From Undibacterium_A arcticum (GTDB taxonomy: Bacteria > Pseudomonadota > Gammaproteobacteria > Burkholderiales > Burkholderiaceae_D): 64,000 nt of DNA. The position numbers were made by a program, and so were the translations under genes. This document shows positions 9,321-17,665 of the stretch, one piece after another; positions within the stretch are counted from its first letter, which is position 1; each line of letters begins with the position of its first letter. The stretch is taken from assembly GCF_042660705.1 (NCBI RefSeq), contig NZ_JBHSUQ010000002.1. One strand, given 5' to 3'. A model generated the notes under the pieces. It did not search any database. It had not been told where the DNA came from and worked only from the letters and a program-made list of their open reading frames with translations.

Positions 9321-10127
9321 ACGACTGCGCGTCGAGCCGCAGGAAATTGCCGTGATACCGCGCGGCATCCGCTTCCAGGTCCTGCTGGATGACGACGTCG
9401 CCCGCGGCTATGTCTGCGAAAACTATGGCGCGCTGTTCCGCCTGCCCGATCTCGGCGTCATAGGCTCCAATGGCTTGGCCAACCCGCGTGACTTCCAGGC
9501 TCCTGTCGCCTCTGTTATGAAGATCTCGAAGGCGAGTTCGAGCTGGTCGCCAAGTTCCAGGGCCGGCTATGGCGCGCCGCGATTGGCCACTCGCCCCTGG
9601 ACGTGGTTGCCTGGCATGGCAATTACACTCCCTACAAGTATGACCTGCGCTGCTTCAATACCATCGGATCGATCAGCTACGATCACCCGGACCCGTCCAT
9701 TTTTCTTGTGCTGCAGGCACCCAGCGATACGCCTGGAGTCGATACGATCGACTTCGTGATTTTTCCTCCGCGTTGGATGGTAGCCGAGAATACCTTCCGC
9801 CCGCCCTGGTTCCACCGCAACTTCGCAAGCGAATTCATGGGCCTGATTCACGGCGCTTACGATGCCAAGGCGGATGGCTTCCTGCCGGGCGGCGCATCGC
9901 TGCACAACTGCATGAGCGGGCATGGCCCGGATGCAGAGACGTTTAACAAGGCGAGCGCGGCCGACACCAGCCGTCCCGACCACATCACTAATACCATGGC
10001 CTTCATGTTTGAAACACCGAGCGTCATCCGGCCGACCAAGCATGCGGTCGAATCCGTGCAGTTGCAGAACAGTTACGCCGATTGCTGGCAAGGCCTGAAA
10101 AAGCGTTTCGATCCAGCCCGCCGCTAA
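9321..10127 (+). pseudogene. hmgA: Homogentisate 1,2-dioxygenase, N-terminally deleted and frame-shifted
   Basis: The remaining sequence begins LRVEPQEIAVIPRGIRFQV and runs to RFDPARR, covering the C-terminal two thirds of HmgA. The Fe ligands are visible: His and Glu in WFHRNFASEFMG, and His in SGHGPD. About the first 150 residues are gone because a deletion joins the gene directly to the MFS gene. There is also a frame change near 9510 (GCCTCTGTTATGAAG) that must be corrected to link DFQAPVA to YEDLEGEFELVAKF. HmgA opens the homogentisate ring to maleylacetoacetate in tyrosine/phenylalanine degradation. This copy should be inactive as written. Confidence 0.9.
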
Positions 10128-10148
10128 AACCATACGAGGAGATAACGC

Positions 10149-11471
10149 ATGTCACAGCTTAATGAAACGCATGATCCCGCGCTGCGCAGCTGGGTTGACT
10201 CGGCCAACCAGCCGGGCACGGATTTCCCCATCCAGAACCTGCCGTTCGCGGTTTTTCGCCGCACCGGCTGTGGCGAGGCCTTTCGCGGCGGCGTCGCCAT
10301 TGGCGACCAGATCATCGACCTAGGCGCGGCTGCGCAGTGCGGCGCGCTGGTGCCCGGCGTACAAGCCATTGCGGCCGCCTGCGGCGACGCCAGCCTCAAC
10401 CGCTTCATGGCCATGGGTCCTGATGCCTGGGCAGCGCTGCGGCTGGGCTTGAGTCGCGCACTGCGCGCCGATGCAGCTGATACACAACGGCTGGCCAGCT
10501 GCATGCTGCCGCAGGCCGAAGCCGAGTACACGGTGCCGGCGCGGATCGGTGACTATACCGATTTCTACACCTCGATCTACCATGCGACCAATATTGGCAA
10601 GCTGTTCCGGCCAGATAATCCGTTAATGCCCAACTACAGATGGATGCCGATCGGCTACCATGGCCGCTCGTCGTCGATCGCCGTGTCCGGCCAGGCATTT
10701 CCCAGGCCCAGCGGTCAGACCATGGCGCCGGATGCTTCAGAGCCGGACTTTGGTCCATGCAAGCGCCTCGATTATGAGCTGGAGCTGGGGATTTACGTTG
10801 GCACCGGCAATGCGAGCGGTTCGCCGGTCCTAATGGACGACGCCGAGTCACATGTGTTTGGCCTATGCTTGCTTAACGATTGGTCGGCGCGCGACATCCA
10901 GGCCTGGGAATACCAGCCGCTCGGCCCGTTCTTGTCGAAGAACTTCGCGACCACGATTTCACCGTGGATCGTGACGATGGAGGCGCTGGCGCCGTATCGT
11001 CTGCCGTTTACGCGTCCCGAAGGCGATCCGCAACCCTTGCCTTACCTGGACTCGGCTGCCAACCGGAAGCAGGGCGCGATCGATGTACGGCTTGAAGTAC
11101 GCCTGGAGACCGAGCGCATGCGCACTTCCGGCGCCGCTGCCGCAAGGCTCAGCGCGACCAGCTATCGGCATGCTTACTGGACGGTGGCGCAGTTGCTCGC
11201 CCATCACACGGTCAACGGCTGCAACCTGCAACCCGGTGACTTGTTCGGCAGCGGCACGTTATCGGGGCCAACGCTGGACCAGGCCGGGGCGCTAATCGAG
11301 CTGACCGCTGGCGGTCAGCAGCCGGTCACTTTGCCGGATGGCGACAGCCGCGCATTTCTGAAGGACGGCGACACGGTTATTTTACGCGGCTGGTGCGAAC
11401 AGCCTGGGAGCGCGCGCATCGGGTTTGGCGAATGCCGCGGCACGGTCTTGCCGTCAATCCTCGGCGGTTAG
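10149..11471 (+). CDS. fahA: Fumarylacetoacetase
   Basis: The intact 440-aa protein hydrolyses fumarylacetoacetate to fumarate and acetoacetate, the last step of homogentisate catabolism. Family signatures include YTDFYTSIYHATNIGK, PIGYHGRSSSIAVSG, FGLCLLNDWSARDIQAWE and LSKNFATTISPWIV, with catalytic and metal residues in the expected order. Length is normal for the family. It follows hmgA by 21 bases with a GAGGAGA site, so the two form one operon. No maleylacetoacetate isomerase gene is seen, so this cluster would depend on a host isomerase or a glutathione-independent route. Confidence 0.95.
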   Translation: MSQLNETHDPALRSWVDSANQPGTDFPIQNLPFAVFRRTGCGEAFRGGVAIGDQIIDLGAAAQCGALVPGVQAIAAACGDASLNRFMAMGPDAWAALRLGLSRALRADAADTQRLASCMLPQAEAEYTVPARIGDYTDFYTSIYHATNIGKLFRPDNPLMPNYRWMPIGYHGRSSSIAVSGQAFPRPSGQTMAPDASEPDFGPCKRLDYELELGIYVGTGNASGSPVLMDDAESHVFGLCLLNDWSARDIQAWEYQPLGPFLSKNFATTISPWIVTMEALAPYRLPFTRPEGDPQPLPYLDSAANRKQGAIDVRLEVRLETERMRTSGAAAARLSATSYRHAYWTVAQLLAHHTVNGCNLQPGDLFGSGTLSGPTLDQAGALIELTAGGQQPVTLPDGDSRAFLKDGDTVILRGWCEQPGSARIGFGECRGTVLPSILGG

Positions 11472-11786
11472 CCCTCAACGCTAGATTGCCCACCGCACGA
11501 ACCGGACAGTCAAATTCGTAAGTTGGCTTGCCTGCTGGCGCTGACGTGGGTTCGGTAAAAACCTGATGGGCAAAGCAAGAGGTGACAGATGTAGTTGTAC
11601 TTGCCACGGCTAATGACCGCTTTGGAGAAAGCCTTATGACCGCTATATAGGGTCAGGTGTTGCCCGTCACGATCCGACGCCGAACGTTCGGTAACAGTCT
11701 GGGTACTGCCGGTGGTACTCGCCATTCGACCGTCAGCAATGCACGACATAGACGACGTTCGCCTTGTCCATGCGACTGACTGGAAA

Positions 11787-11851
11787 TGGCCGAAAGTTCC
11801 CATTGGCATTCTAAGCCCGAATGGCCGTTGACAATACACAGCTGCCGTTCA
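11787..11851 (-). repeat. Right arm of 65-bp inverted repeat
   Basis: This is the reverse complement of 5546-5610 with a single difference near its start. It lies about 315 bases past fahA. Confidence 0.8.
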
Positions 11852-12264
11852 AGTAAGAGATTCGGGGTACCTTCGGCGCAATGGCCGCTTCGGAGCAGCG
11901 CACGGAATCAATGACCGCAATGGAGAAGAAAAGCCAGTGGCTGGTCATGGCCGGCTGCTGACGGTCATTACTTTCCCTCCAGGAGCGTAGCGCCCGTCGC
12001 TGCACTGCACAACAAGAAATCAATCACAAATATGGAAACCAGAAAAACAAACTGCAACTTTAAGCAATGAATTGCCGCATCGCGAGTGCAAATGCTTCAT
12101 GCGTTGACGGTGGAACTTGCCTGTGCTGGCAGGGTTGGAATGCGAAGCGATGGCTACTTTGAAATGCGGAAGGGTGGCGAGATCGTCGTGCGAATCCGTG
12201 GCAAGGTTGATGCGAATACGCACTTTCACGCTTTCTTGCCGAAAATGAGAAAAGCGACTCACAG

Positions 12265-12286
12265 GTATTGGGGTCACCCCCAATAC
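12265..12286. terminator. Hairpin beside the backbone junction
   Basis: GTATTGGGG and CCCCAATAC form a perfect 9-bp stem with a 4-base loop, followed on the plus strand by a GC-rich then TTTTT stretch. It could terminate the small minus-strand gene that ends at 12376 or transcripts leaving the island. Confidence 0.5.
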
Positions 12287-12375
12287 CCACAAGCCGCTTT
12301 TTAAGATAACCAATGGTCACGACCAGTCTACGAATCGCACTTCAGGGCCACAGACGCCGATTTGAAGTGTATCCG

Positions 12376-12579
12376 TCAAACGAGTTCGAAACGCATTGTT
12401 TCAAGTTCCTTCGGTGCGACATACGTACCGCCGATATTGAACATGTAGCCGTCGAATGCAACAGGCTTTTGAATCCGCACCCCGTTTTGAATGAACATTA
12501 CGGACCGCTCTGATTTGCCAGTTGTCAATTGATGGGCCTTGATCTCTTGCTCCAACATCTCGATAATTTTCGCGTTCAT
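12376..12579 (-). CDS. Conserved-looking 67-aa plasmid protein, unknown function
   Basis: The product starts MNAKIIEMLEQEIKAHQ and ends in ELETMRFELV. It is a small soluble protein with no recognised domain. The start at 12579 follows TTTGGAGTCTC, and the gene is preceded by a structured leader like those of other backbone genes. It lies downstream of ssb and may share its transcript. Confidence 0.6.
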   Translation of the reverse strand: MNAKIIEMLEQEIKAHQLTTGKSERSVMFIQNGVRIQKPVAFDGYMFNIGGTYVAPKELETMRFELV

Positions 12580-12591
12580 GTGAGACTCCAA

Positions 12592-12645
12592 AGTGTGTAC
12601 GGAGGTCTCCCCCGATCGGGGAGAACCCCGATGGGTTGAACATAT
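12592..12645 (-). promoter_or_regulatory. Structured 5' leader, copy 4 (67-aa gene)
   Basis: The minus strand reads GTTCAACCC, then an AUCGGGG-UUCU-CCCCGAU hairpin, then CGGGGGAGACC. The hairpin is one of the clearest in the family. Confidence 0.6.
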
Positions 12646-12663
12646 TTTTTGCGACGTCATCAC

Positions 12664-13119
12664 CTAAAATGGGTCTACGTCTTGTTGGTGCGAATAGTCG
12701 GAGTTAGGTGCAGTTCCACCACCCACGGCTGGCTTCGTCGGCTCGTTGGACTCTTCAGCGTTCGAATTTGAAGAGCCCGCAGCGCCGCCAGACCGCGCCC
12801 CAGGTGGAAACTCGAACGTATCAACGAGGATCTCGGTGGCATATTTGGTTACGCCATCCTTGTCTGCGTATTTTCTTGTTCTGAGTTTCCCTTCGAGCAG
12901 GATCCCGCTTCCCTTTGTAAAGAACTTGGCGATGTTCTCACCGAGCTTTCCATAGGCAATACAGGTATGCCATTCAGTCGCAGATTTCATTTCGCCAGAG
13001 TTTCTATCCCTCCAGCGCTCTGTCGTTGCGACTGAAAACTTGACTGCGGCGTCGCCGCCTGGCATGTAACGGACTTCAGGATCGCGCCCCAAAGCACCGC
13101 CCAACACGATTTTGTTCAT
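12664..13119 (-). CDS. ssb: Single-stranded DNA-binding protein
   Basis: The 151-aa protein has an OB fold over residues 1-105 (MNKIVLGGALGRDPEVRYMP ... ATEWHTCIAYGKLGENIAKF ... LLEGKLRTRKY), a Gly/Ser/Asn-rich linker and the acidic C-terminal tip DVDPF that recruits partner proteins. Plasmid SSBs protect single strands during replication and conjugative transfer. It is intact, with AGGGAGTA before its ATG. Confidence 0.95.
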   Translation of the reverse strand: MNKIVLGGALGRDPEVRYMPGGDAAVKFSVATTERWRDRNSGEMKSATEWHTCIAYGKLGENIAKFFTKGSGILLEGKLRTRKYADKDGVTKYATEILVDTFEFPPGARSGGAAGSSNSNAEESNEPTKPAVGGGTAPNSDYSHQQDVDPF

Positions 13120-13191
13120 AACTACTCCCTAATGATTTGAAAAATCCCGGTTTATGCAATGCCGTCTACTGCTTAAGTAGCACTACACAAG

Positions 13192-14118
13192 TCACAACTT
13201 TTTCACTTCGTAACTGATCTTGTAGGCCGGTTCACCCTTTTCACCTGAAGCCAACTGAATAGGTGTGCGGCCGTGATTGATGATTTGAATGCTGTCGCCC
13301 GGCTTGACATGCGCTTCTTCAAGCGCACGCTCCAGATCTGCACCCCAGATAGTATTGGGAGAAAATTCCAGTGCAGCGTCTTCAAACACCAAGGAGAACT
13401 GATCAAATTTCTCAAGTTTCTTGGTTAGATGGTTTTTCTTCGACCGCATTGCCACACCAGAGCGAAGGTAGCGTCCAAAGTACGTAACCTTTTTCTGATT
13501 CGAGTTGGATGGCACCTCGCGCACAGTGACTCGTTCAATGGGCTCGACATTTCCAACTCGCGATTTTTCCGATATCGAGGAAGGCGAAGAGGTGCATGAC
13601 TCAACACCACCTTTGGCAGCAACAGGTTTTGACGCTGACGGACACCCCGATTGCTCCAGGCGCTCGTTCAACATCTCCTCAACGTCCTGCATCGTTTTTG
13701 ACACGATATATTCCGTCGACCATGCAGTGCCCTCATTGAGCAAACTCCAGGAGGGAAAATCGTGACGATTGAACCCGACCTTTGCCTTTAGCTTTGCGTC
13801 GTTGATATATAGCCTGCGCTCGACACGACGTTCCTGTTCATACATTGAAACGTTGATTGAGCCCAAGTTATCTTGCAGGGGAATGATCCGAATCATTGCC
13901 GGCCGATACCGATCGAGTCGGTTGGCCAGATTGGATTCAGGACCTTTGCTGGCAACCTGGTCGGTACCGCCTGTAATTAGCCGATCGGATGTTGAAATCC
14001 CAGGGGCATCATTTTTTTGAACGGCGTGACGGTTTGCATTGTTCAACTCTCGCACAAAATAGCCTAACAACCGGCCAACGCTGTACGCGAAATAGTCCAA
14101 AATTGAATAGTTCCTCAT
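13192..14118 (-). CDS. Unknown 308-aa plasmid protein with IWGxDLERAL C-terminal module
   Basis: The N-terminal part resembles no family that I recognise. The last about 95 residues contain YFGRYLRSG, a hydrophobic stretch and TIWGADLERALEEAHVKPGD. This resembles a module found at the C-termini of plasmid relaxases and TraC-like primases. The start at 14118 is preferred to 14148 because it follows GGAAGGAAAATGG. The gene sits between ssb and the CobS-like ATPase, with its own leader hairpin. A role in DNA processing or transfer is plausible but unproven. Confidence 0.6.
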   Translation of the reverse strand: MRNYSILDYFAYSVGRLLGYFVRELNNANRHAVQKNDAPGISTSDRLITGGTDQVASKGPESNLANRLDRYRPAMIRIIPLQDNLGSINVSMYEQERRVERRLYINDAKLKAKVGFNRHDFPSWSLLNEGTAWSTEYIVSKTMQDVEEMLNERLEQSGCPSASKPVAAKGGVESCTSSPSSISEKSRVGNVEPIERVTVREVPSNSNQKKVTYFGRYLRSGVAMRSKKNHLTKKLEKFDQFSLVFEDAALEFSPNTIWGADLERALEEAHVKPGDSIQIINHGRTPIQLASGEKGEPAYKISYEVKKL

Positions 14119-14132
14119 CCATTTTCCTTCCA

Positions 14133-14178
14133 AAAGAGTGAGAACCATCCCAAAGGGATGGATCCCTTTGGGATTGAT
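14133..14178 (-). promoter_or_regulatory. Structured 5' leader, copy 5
   Basis: The minus strand shows AUCCCAAAGGGAU-CC-AUCCCUUUGGGAU, a near-perfect 13-bp stem ending 20 bases before the GGAAGGAAAA site. Confidence 0.6.
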
Positions 14179-14190
14179 ATAAACAGCTTG

Positions 14191-15187
14191 TTAGGCTGTC
14201 AATGACTGGGTCAAAGGTGTTCGGTATTCCTCTCCGAAGACCTGATGAACCATCTCGTGAATCGCCATTCGTGTTTCAGGCGATGCTTTGAGCGTCTTGC
14301 TACGTTCAAGTGCATAGTGGACAGGACCAAATCCACTATTCGACACCCCAGCACAGGCCATGGCGTATTTGGCCCAACGCACCAACGATCGTGTCGACAA
14401 CGTGACATCGAGAGCGGCGGCGTCGTCACTTACACCCATATAGGCTTTTCTGACTGCTGCCGCTACCTCTCGATAGCAAGTTGCAGTGCTTATAGCCGTG
14501 GCCTCGTCTTTCATGCCGGCGCTAAGCAGCACCGATTTGATCAACGATATTTCCTGGTCTTCCGGCATGTAATCGAAATACATAAACCGGAAGCGATCGT
14601 CATTGGCCGCATCTTGCGTGTTGCGACCGACATACCCGACCGTTCTAGGGTTGATTGTCGTAAAGATACGGAAGCCTGGCTTGGGACGAATCCAATCCCC
14701 GATTTCAGGGATAAACAGATCGCCCTTCCAGCAAGGCATTAAGCCCTGTCGCTTCACCCGGATCGATGACGTTGTATTCATCGATTAGAACCGATCGACC
14801 TTCCATTGCCGCCCGCGCCACCGGACCGAATACAAAGACCAGTCCGCCAGATGGAGTTGGAGCGTACTTGCCGATCAGATCACCAGCTTCGGTTCTCGGA
14901 TGAGCGTTGTAGGTGTACAGGGGCAAATTCAGTCGATTATGAAACTCCTCGATGAATGAGCTTTTCCCGGTACCGGCATGTCCGATCGCCTGCAGTGCAA
15001 TTTCACCGCTTCTGAAAAAGTCACCATGTCCTGAATATGTCCGCGCTGCCAGACATAATCAGCGCTACCTTCAGGTGTATCCGGGCCTGGTTCTGCGTAA
15101 CCGTCAAGGTACACCGGTGACGGAACATGCCCCAAGCCAAACAGCGGACGGATATCGATTTTTTGTGACGTTTGAGTAATTTGACTC
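14191..15187 (-). CDS. CobS/MoxR-like AAA+ ATPase (two frame shifts)
   Basis: Three overlapping frames together encode a normal about 332-aa CobS-like ATPase. Adding one T to the TTTTT run near 15020 restores TFFRSGEIALQAIGHAGTGKSS with its Walker A GHAGTGKSS. Adding one G to GGG near 14735 links LIDEYNVIDPGEATGLNALLEG (Walker B) to GDLFIPEIGDWIRPKPGF and the sensor segment IFTTINPRTVGYVGRN. Homologues act with VWA proteins such as the one at 1.0-2.9 kb to remodel or load substrates using ATP. Both shifts lie in homopolymers, so the gene is more likely intact in the organism than broken. The start follows CTGGAGATCTCA. Confidence 0.85.
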
Positions 15188-15193
15188 ATTGAG

Positions 15194-15242
15194 ATCTCCA
15201 GTATGGAAATGGAGACGCCCCAGCGGGGCATCCCACTAGGGT
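15194..15242 (-). promoter_or_regulatory. Structured 5' leader, copy 6 (CobS-like ATPase)
   Basis: The minus strand reads TTAAACCC followed by a stem of UGGGAUGCCCC and GGGGC-type bases just before TGGAGAT. The pairing is weaker than in other copies. Confidence 0.4.
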
Positions 15243-15812
15243 TTAATGAATGACTACGCCCATTTTTTTGCATTGATACAGCAAATTTTGACGTAATTCT
15301 TCGGGGTCACATCCTTCGATGCGGCAACATGCTCCAAAGGTAAAGGGAATTAAGATCCGCTCCCTTTTTCCGTCAATGATTCTGTCAACTTCATCCGGAA
15401 CATCTGAATGAAATATCCAGTCGAGGATGTCTCTCTTTTCCTCGGCATTGTTTGCAGCTCCGAGACGCTTTAAAGAACCTCTCAGCACGACAGAATGCAT
15501 CTCTGCCGCTGCTGAATCGGTCCACTCGATGCGCTCCTCTGCCTCAGGTTGCAAGGGCTCTGCTTCGACTACATATTCGACAACCTCCGGTTGCGCATCG
15601 CGCGCAATGAGAAAGTCGACATCAGATAGACCGAACAGCGGTAACGACAACAGATCAAAGTCGAAGACGACATGATGGGGACCACGTCGCTTGACAGGAA
15701 CCGGCTTTTTTCGGTCGCTTTGAATTTCCCACATCTCGCGCCGAGCGGCTACTTCTAGCTCGGTGAAAAAAGGGAAAGCCGATTGACCGGGGTGCCATGG
15801 CGTCAAATGCAT
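15243..15812 (-). CDS. Unknown 189-aa backbone protein
   Basis: An intact frame overlaps the preceding gene by ten bases, which suggests translational coupling. The protein is acidic in its middle part (EPLQPEAEERIEW) and carries FGACCRIEGCDPEELRQNLLYQC near its C-terminus, where three cysteines might bind metal. No family is recognised. It lies between the CobS-like ATPase and a 93-aa protein in the minus-strand cluster. Confidence 0.6.
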   Translation of the reverse strand: MHLTPWHPGQSAFPFFTELEVAARREMWEIQSDRKKPVPVKRRGPHHVVFDFDLLSLPLFGLSDVDFLIARDAQPEVVEYVVEAEPLQPEAEERIEWTDSAAAEMHSVVLRGSLKRLGAANNAEEKRDILDWIFHSDVPDEVDRIIDGKRERILIPFTFGACCRIEGCDPEELRQNLLYQCKKMGVVIH

Positions 15813-16084
15813 TTTTGCACCTCCTGCTTCTTGCGAAGAAGGGTGTACTTACGCTTGACAGTGGCAACCACAACCTTAAACGGCCGATTGGTCTTCTCTA
15901 TGGTTTCGCAAACGGGCGAGCTTTCGCCCCGAACAATCCGGGGTGTCATTTGCATGACAATCGAAGATCCATCATCGAGCGCCCACACTTGCGTACATTG
16001 AGTGGGAGTACCGTTGATTCTGCTGATGTCGCAGACGTGTGCTTTACCTTGGAGTTGAACCAGGCGATTAAATAGTTTTGCCAT
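15803..16084 (-). CDS. Unknown 93-aa backbone protein
   Basis: The start at 16084 follows a strong GAGGAGAT site. The small basic protein begins MAKLFNRLVQLQGKAHVCDI and contains SSIVMQMTPRIVRG. It has no recognised domain. It leads the 15803-15812 overlapping pair and carries a structured leader upstream. Confidence 0.6.
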   Translation of the reverse strand: MAKLFNRLVQLQGKAHVCDISRINGTPTQCTQVWALDDGSSIVMQMTPRIVRGESSPVCETIEKTNRPFKVVVATVKRKYTLLRKKQEVQKCI

Positions 16085-16091
16085 TTGAATC

Positions 16092-16200
16092 TCCTCGTAA
16101 GTGAAGATTCGCCCCTGCCGGGAAAGAATCCCCGGTTGGGTTGACAAAAAAAAACCATGCTTAGGACATGGTCGGATGAAGATGCTAGATAAACTGCTTT
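16092..16200 (-). promoter_or_regulatory. Structured 5' leader, copy 7
   Basis: The minus strand contains GCAGTTTATCTAGCATCTTC (a degenerate first stem-loop), then GTCAACCC and a CCGGGG-AUUCU-UUCCCGG hairpin followed by CAGGGGCG and the GAGGAG site. Confidence 0.55.
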
Positions 16201-16396
16201 AGGCACGCTCTAGCTGACGGATCGCCTAAAAGACTGGCCGAATAGTATGGTATTTGGTCAATCTTCTAAGGTTGTTAGAAATGAAAAGGGACCGACGTCC
16301 ATCCAGTAGTGGTACTGCATTCAAACTCGATACGCAACCAGCCAGATGGCCAGTCACGTATCTCGCTTGTATTCAGGAGTAATGCACCCTGAAATG

Positions 16397-16516
16397 TTAC
16401 CGATGTCGGCTTGCCGAAAAACCTTCTTTGGCAGCAGAAACTTTACGTTTCAGCCACGACTTGAAAGCGATGTGGAAGATCCAAGACACGGCCAACATGA
16501 GCAGCGTTGCTTTCAT
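16397..16516 (-). CDS. 39-aa membrane-like small protein
   Basis: A 40-codon frame follows a good AGGAG-TAATC-ATG initiation region. The product begins MKATLLMLAVSWIFHIAF, a single hydrophobic segment, and then turns basic (KSWLKRKVSAAK). It fits a small single-pass membrane protein with a positively charged cytoplasmic tail. It lies downstream of another small exported protein gene. No family is known to me. Confidence 0.5.
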   Translation of the reverse strand: MKATLLMLAVSWIFHIAFKSWLKRKVSAAKEGFSASRHR

Positions 16517-16557
16517 GATTACTCCTATTGAGGGGTCAATTGAATGACGCGGTTCCG

Positions 16558-16692
16558 TTAGATATTGTCAATTGCACGCAATTGAACATTTACCTTGTCG
16601 ACCGACGCTTTAACGCTTTTTACACTTGAGAATGCAGAATGTGCACCAAGAGCCAAAGTACCGGCCAACATCAGAGCGAGGATCTTTTTCAT
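16558..16692 (-). CDS. 44-aa secreted or membrane-anchored small protein
   Basis: The product starts MKKILALMLAGTLALGAHSA, a textbook signal peptide, followed by about 24 residues (SVKASVDKVNVQLRAIDNI). GTGGAGATAGTC precedes the ATG. It may be periplasmic after cleavage at AHSA. It is followed by the 39-aa membrane-like ORF, so the two could act together in the envelope, perhaps in transfer or exclusion; this is inference. Confidence 0.55.
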   Translation of the reverse strand: MKKILALMLAGTLALGAHSAFSSVKSVKASVDKVNVQLRAIDNI

Positions 16693-16704
16693 GACTATCT
16701 CCAC

Positions 16705-16810
16705 AGATGGCGGGAAAGATAACTTCCCCAGATGCCTCCGATCGAATGATCGAAGGATCCAGCCAGAGAGCGCACGAATGTCCTGTGGACATTTGTATGC
16801 CCACAGGCTT
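16705..16810 (-). promoter_or_regulatory. Structured 5' leader, copy 8 (degenerate)
   Basis: Upstream of the 44-aa gene the minus strand shows CTGTGGGCATACAAATGTCCACAG, an inverted repeat, and then CUGGGGAAGUUAUCUUUCCCGCCAUCUG. It lacks the CAACCC block, so its membership is uncertain. Confidence 0.3.
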
Positions 16811-16812
16811 GA

Positions 16813-17665
16813 ATCAGACCTACGCCTAGCGTAGGTACGGGATGAGAACGATTTCACGGCTCGAAATGCAATTGAGCTTGATGGAAATTATTCAATCATC
16901 AGGATATGACCTTTATCGCAGGATCACGGCACACAGGCGCAGAGCGTCTTATAGGGTGTGCACGAATTGTCTTTCTGATGGAGATCACTTCAATCGGCAA
17001 GCACTGGGCTTGGCGAAGGCGTATTTGCCGCAGCAAGTACGTTCTCAAATTTGAAATTGACAATGAATGTGCAAAAGCACGAGGAACAAGACATCGCATT
17101 AAGCGATACACGAGCGCGATGGAACGCGCAGGGATGATGCTGTCACGAAGACAGCTGATTGTACCGGCATGACATGGAAGTCACTGGGCACAACCTGCTC
17201 CACGGAGGGAGCGTGTGGTGAGCAAGCTCACACACAGAAAAAGAGTGTTCCTTATACGTCTACGCATAAGGGAAACCCCTCTACATAATGCAGCGCTCAG
17301 AAAATCAGTGTGTTGGAGGAAAAGGGGCCGCTTTAGGCGGCCCAGGCAGTTATGCCGTGAGAATAGTAGATACCTGCTGGTGAGGGGTGCCGTCGCTCCG
17401 CCTACATGTGACTATGCTCGAAATGATGTCTGTTCCAGCTACAGGTGCCACCAGCCCAGCCAGTGACGATTCCATTATTGAACAAGAATTTCCAACTGTC
17501 AAACTATTTTCTACGTTGCAATCCGTGAGTTGGGCTTTACTTCAATCAACGAGGAATTGCGCTAATTTTGCCTGTTTATTCGACAGGATTTAAAAAATTC
17601 ATCGGCTACTTTCTAGTCTGGGATCGAGGGAATCGATTTTTTAACCAAAACTAGAGAGGCAAATC
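16813..17665. other. 0.85-kb divergent intergenic region
   Basis: Short frames of up to 88 codons occur on the plus strand, but none has a convincing ribosome binding site or recognisable product. A perfect GGGCCGC-TTTAG-GCGGCCC hairpin lies at 17325-17343. The promoter for the plus-strand cluster at 17.7 kb must lie near 17.5-17.6 kb. Confidence 0.4.
17325..17343. terminator. GC-rich hairpin in the 17-kb gap
   Basis: GGGCCGC and GCGGCCC form a perfect 7-bp stem with a 5-base loop. No T-run follows, so it may instead be part of a small RNA. Confidence 0.3.

Larger units (their letters stand above)
11472..12375. other. Gap holding the right boundary of the homogentisate segment
   Basis: No gene is supported. 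The stretch contains the right arm of the 65-bp inverted repeat, AATGGCCGCTT-type short repeats resembling those at 5.4-5.6 kb, the inverted copy of the GAAATGCGG subterminal repeats (12137-12222) and a hairpin at 12265-12286. Confidence 0.5.

Noticed and set aside
8649..9368. 239-codon ORF antisense to the MFS gene
   Set aside because: It is a shadow of a GC-rich real gene on the other strand; the composition is low-complexity and it has no motif.
11510..11839. 109-codon minus-strand ORF after fahA
   Set aside because: It overlaps the inverted repeat, has no family match and no good start.
5928..12286. Homogentisate segment as a prophage
   Set aside because: No structural, integrase or lysis genes are present; the content is catabolic.
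16906..17172. 88-codon plus-strand ORF in the 17-kb gap
   Set aside because: No ribosome binding site, odd composition and no recognisable product.
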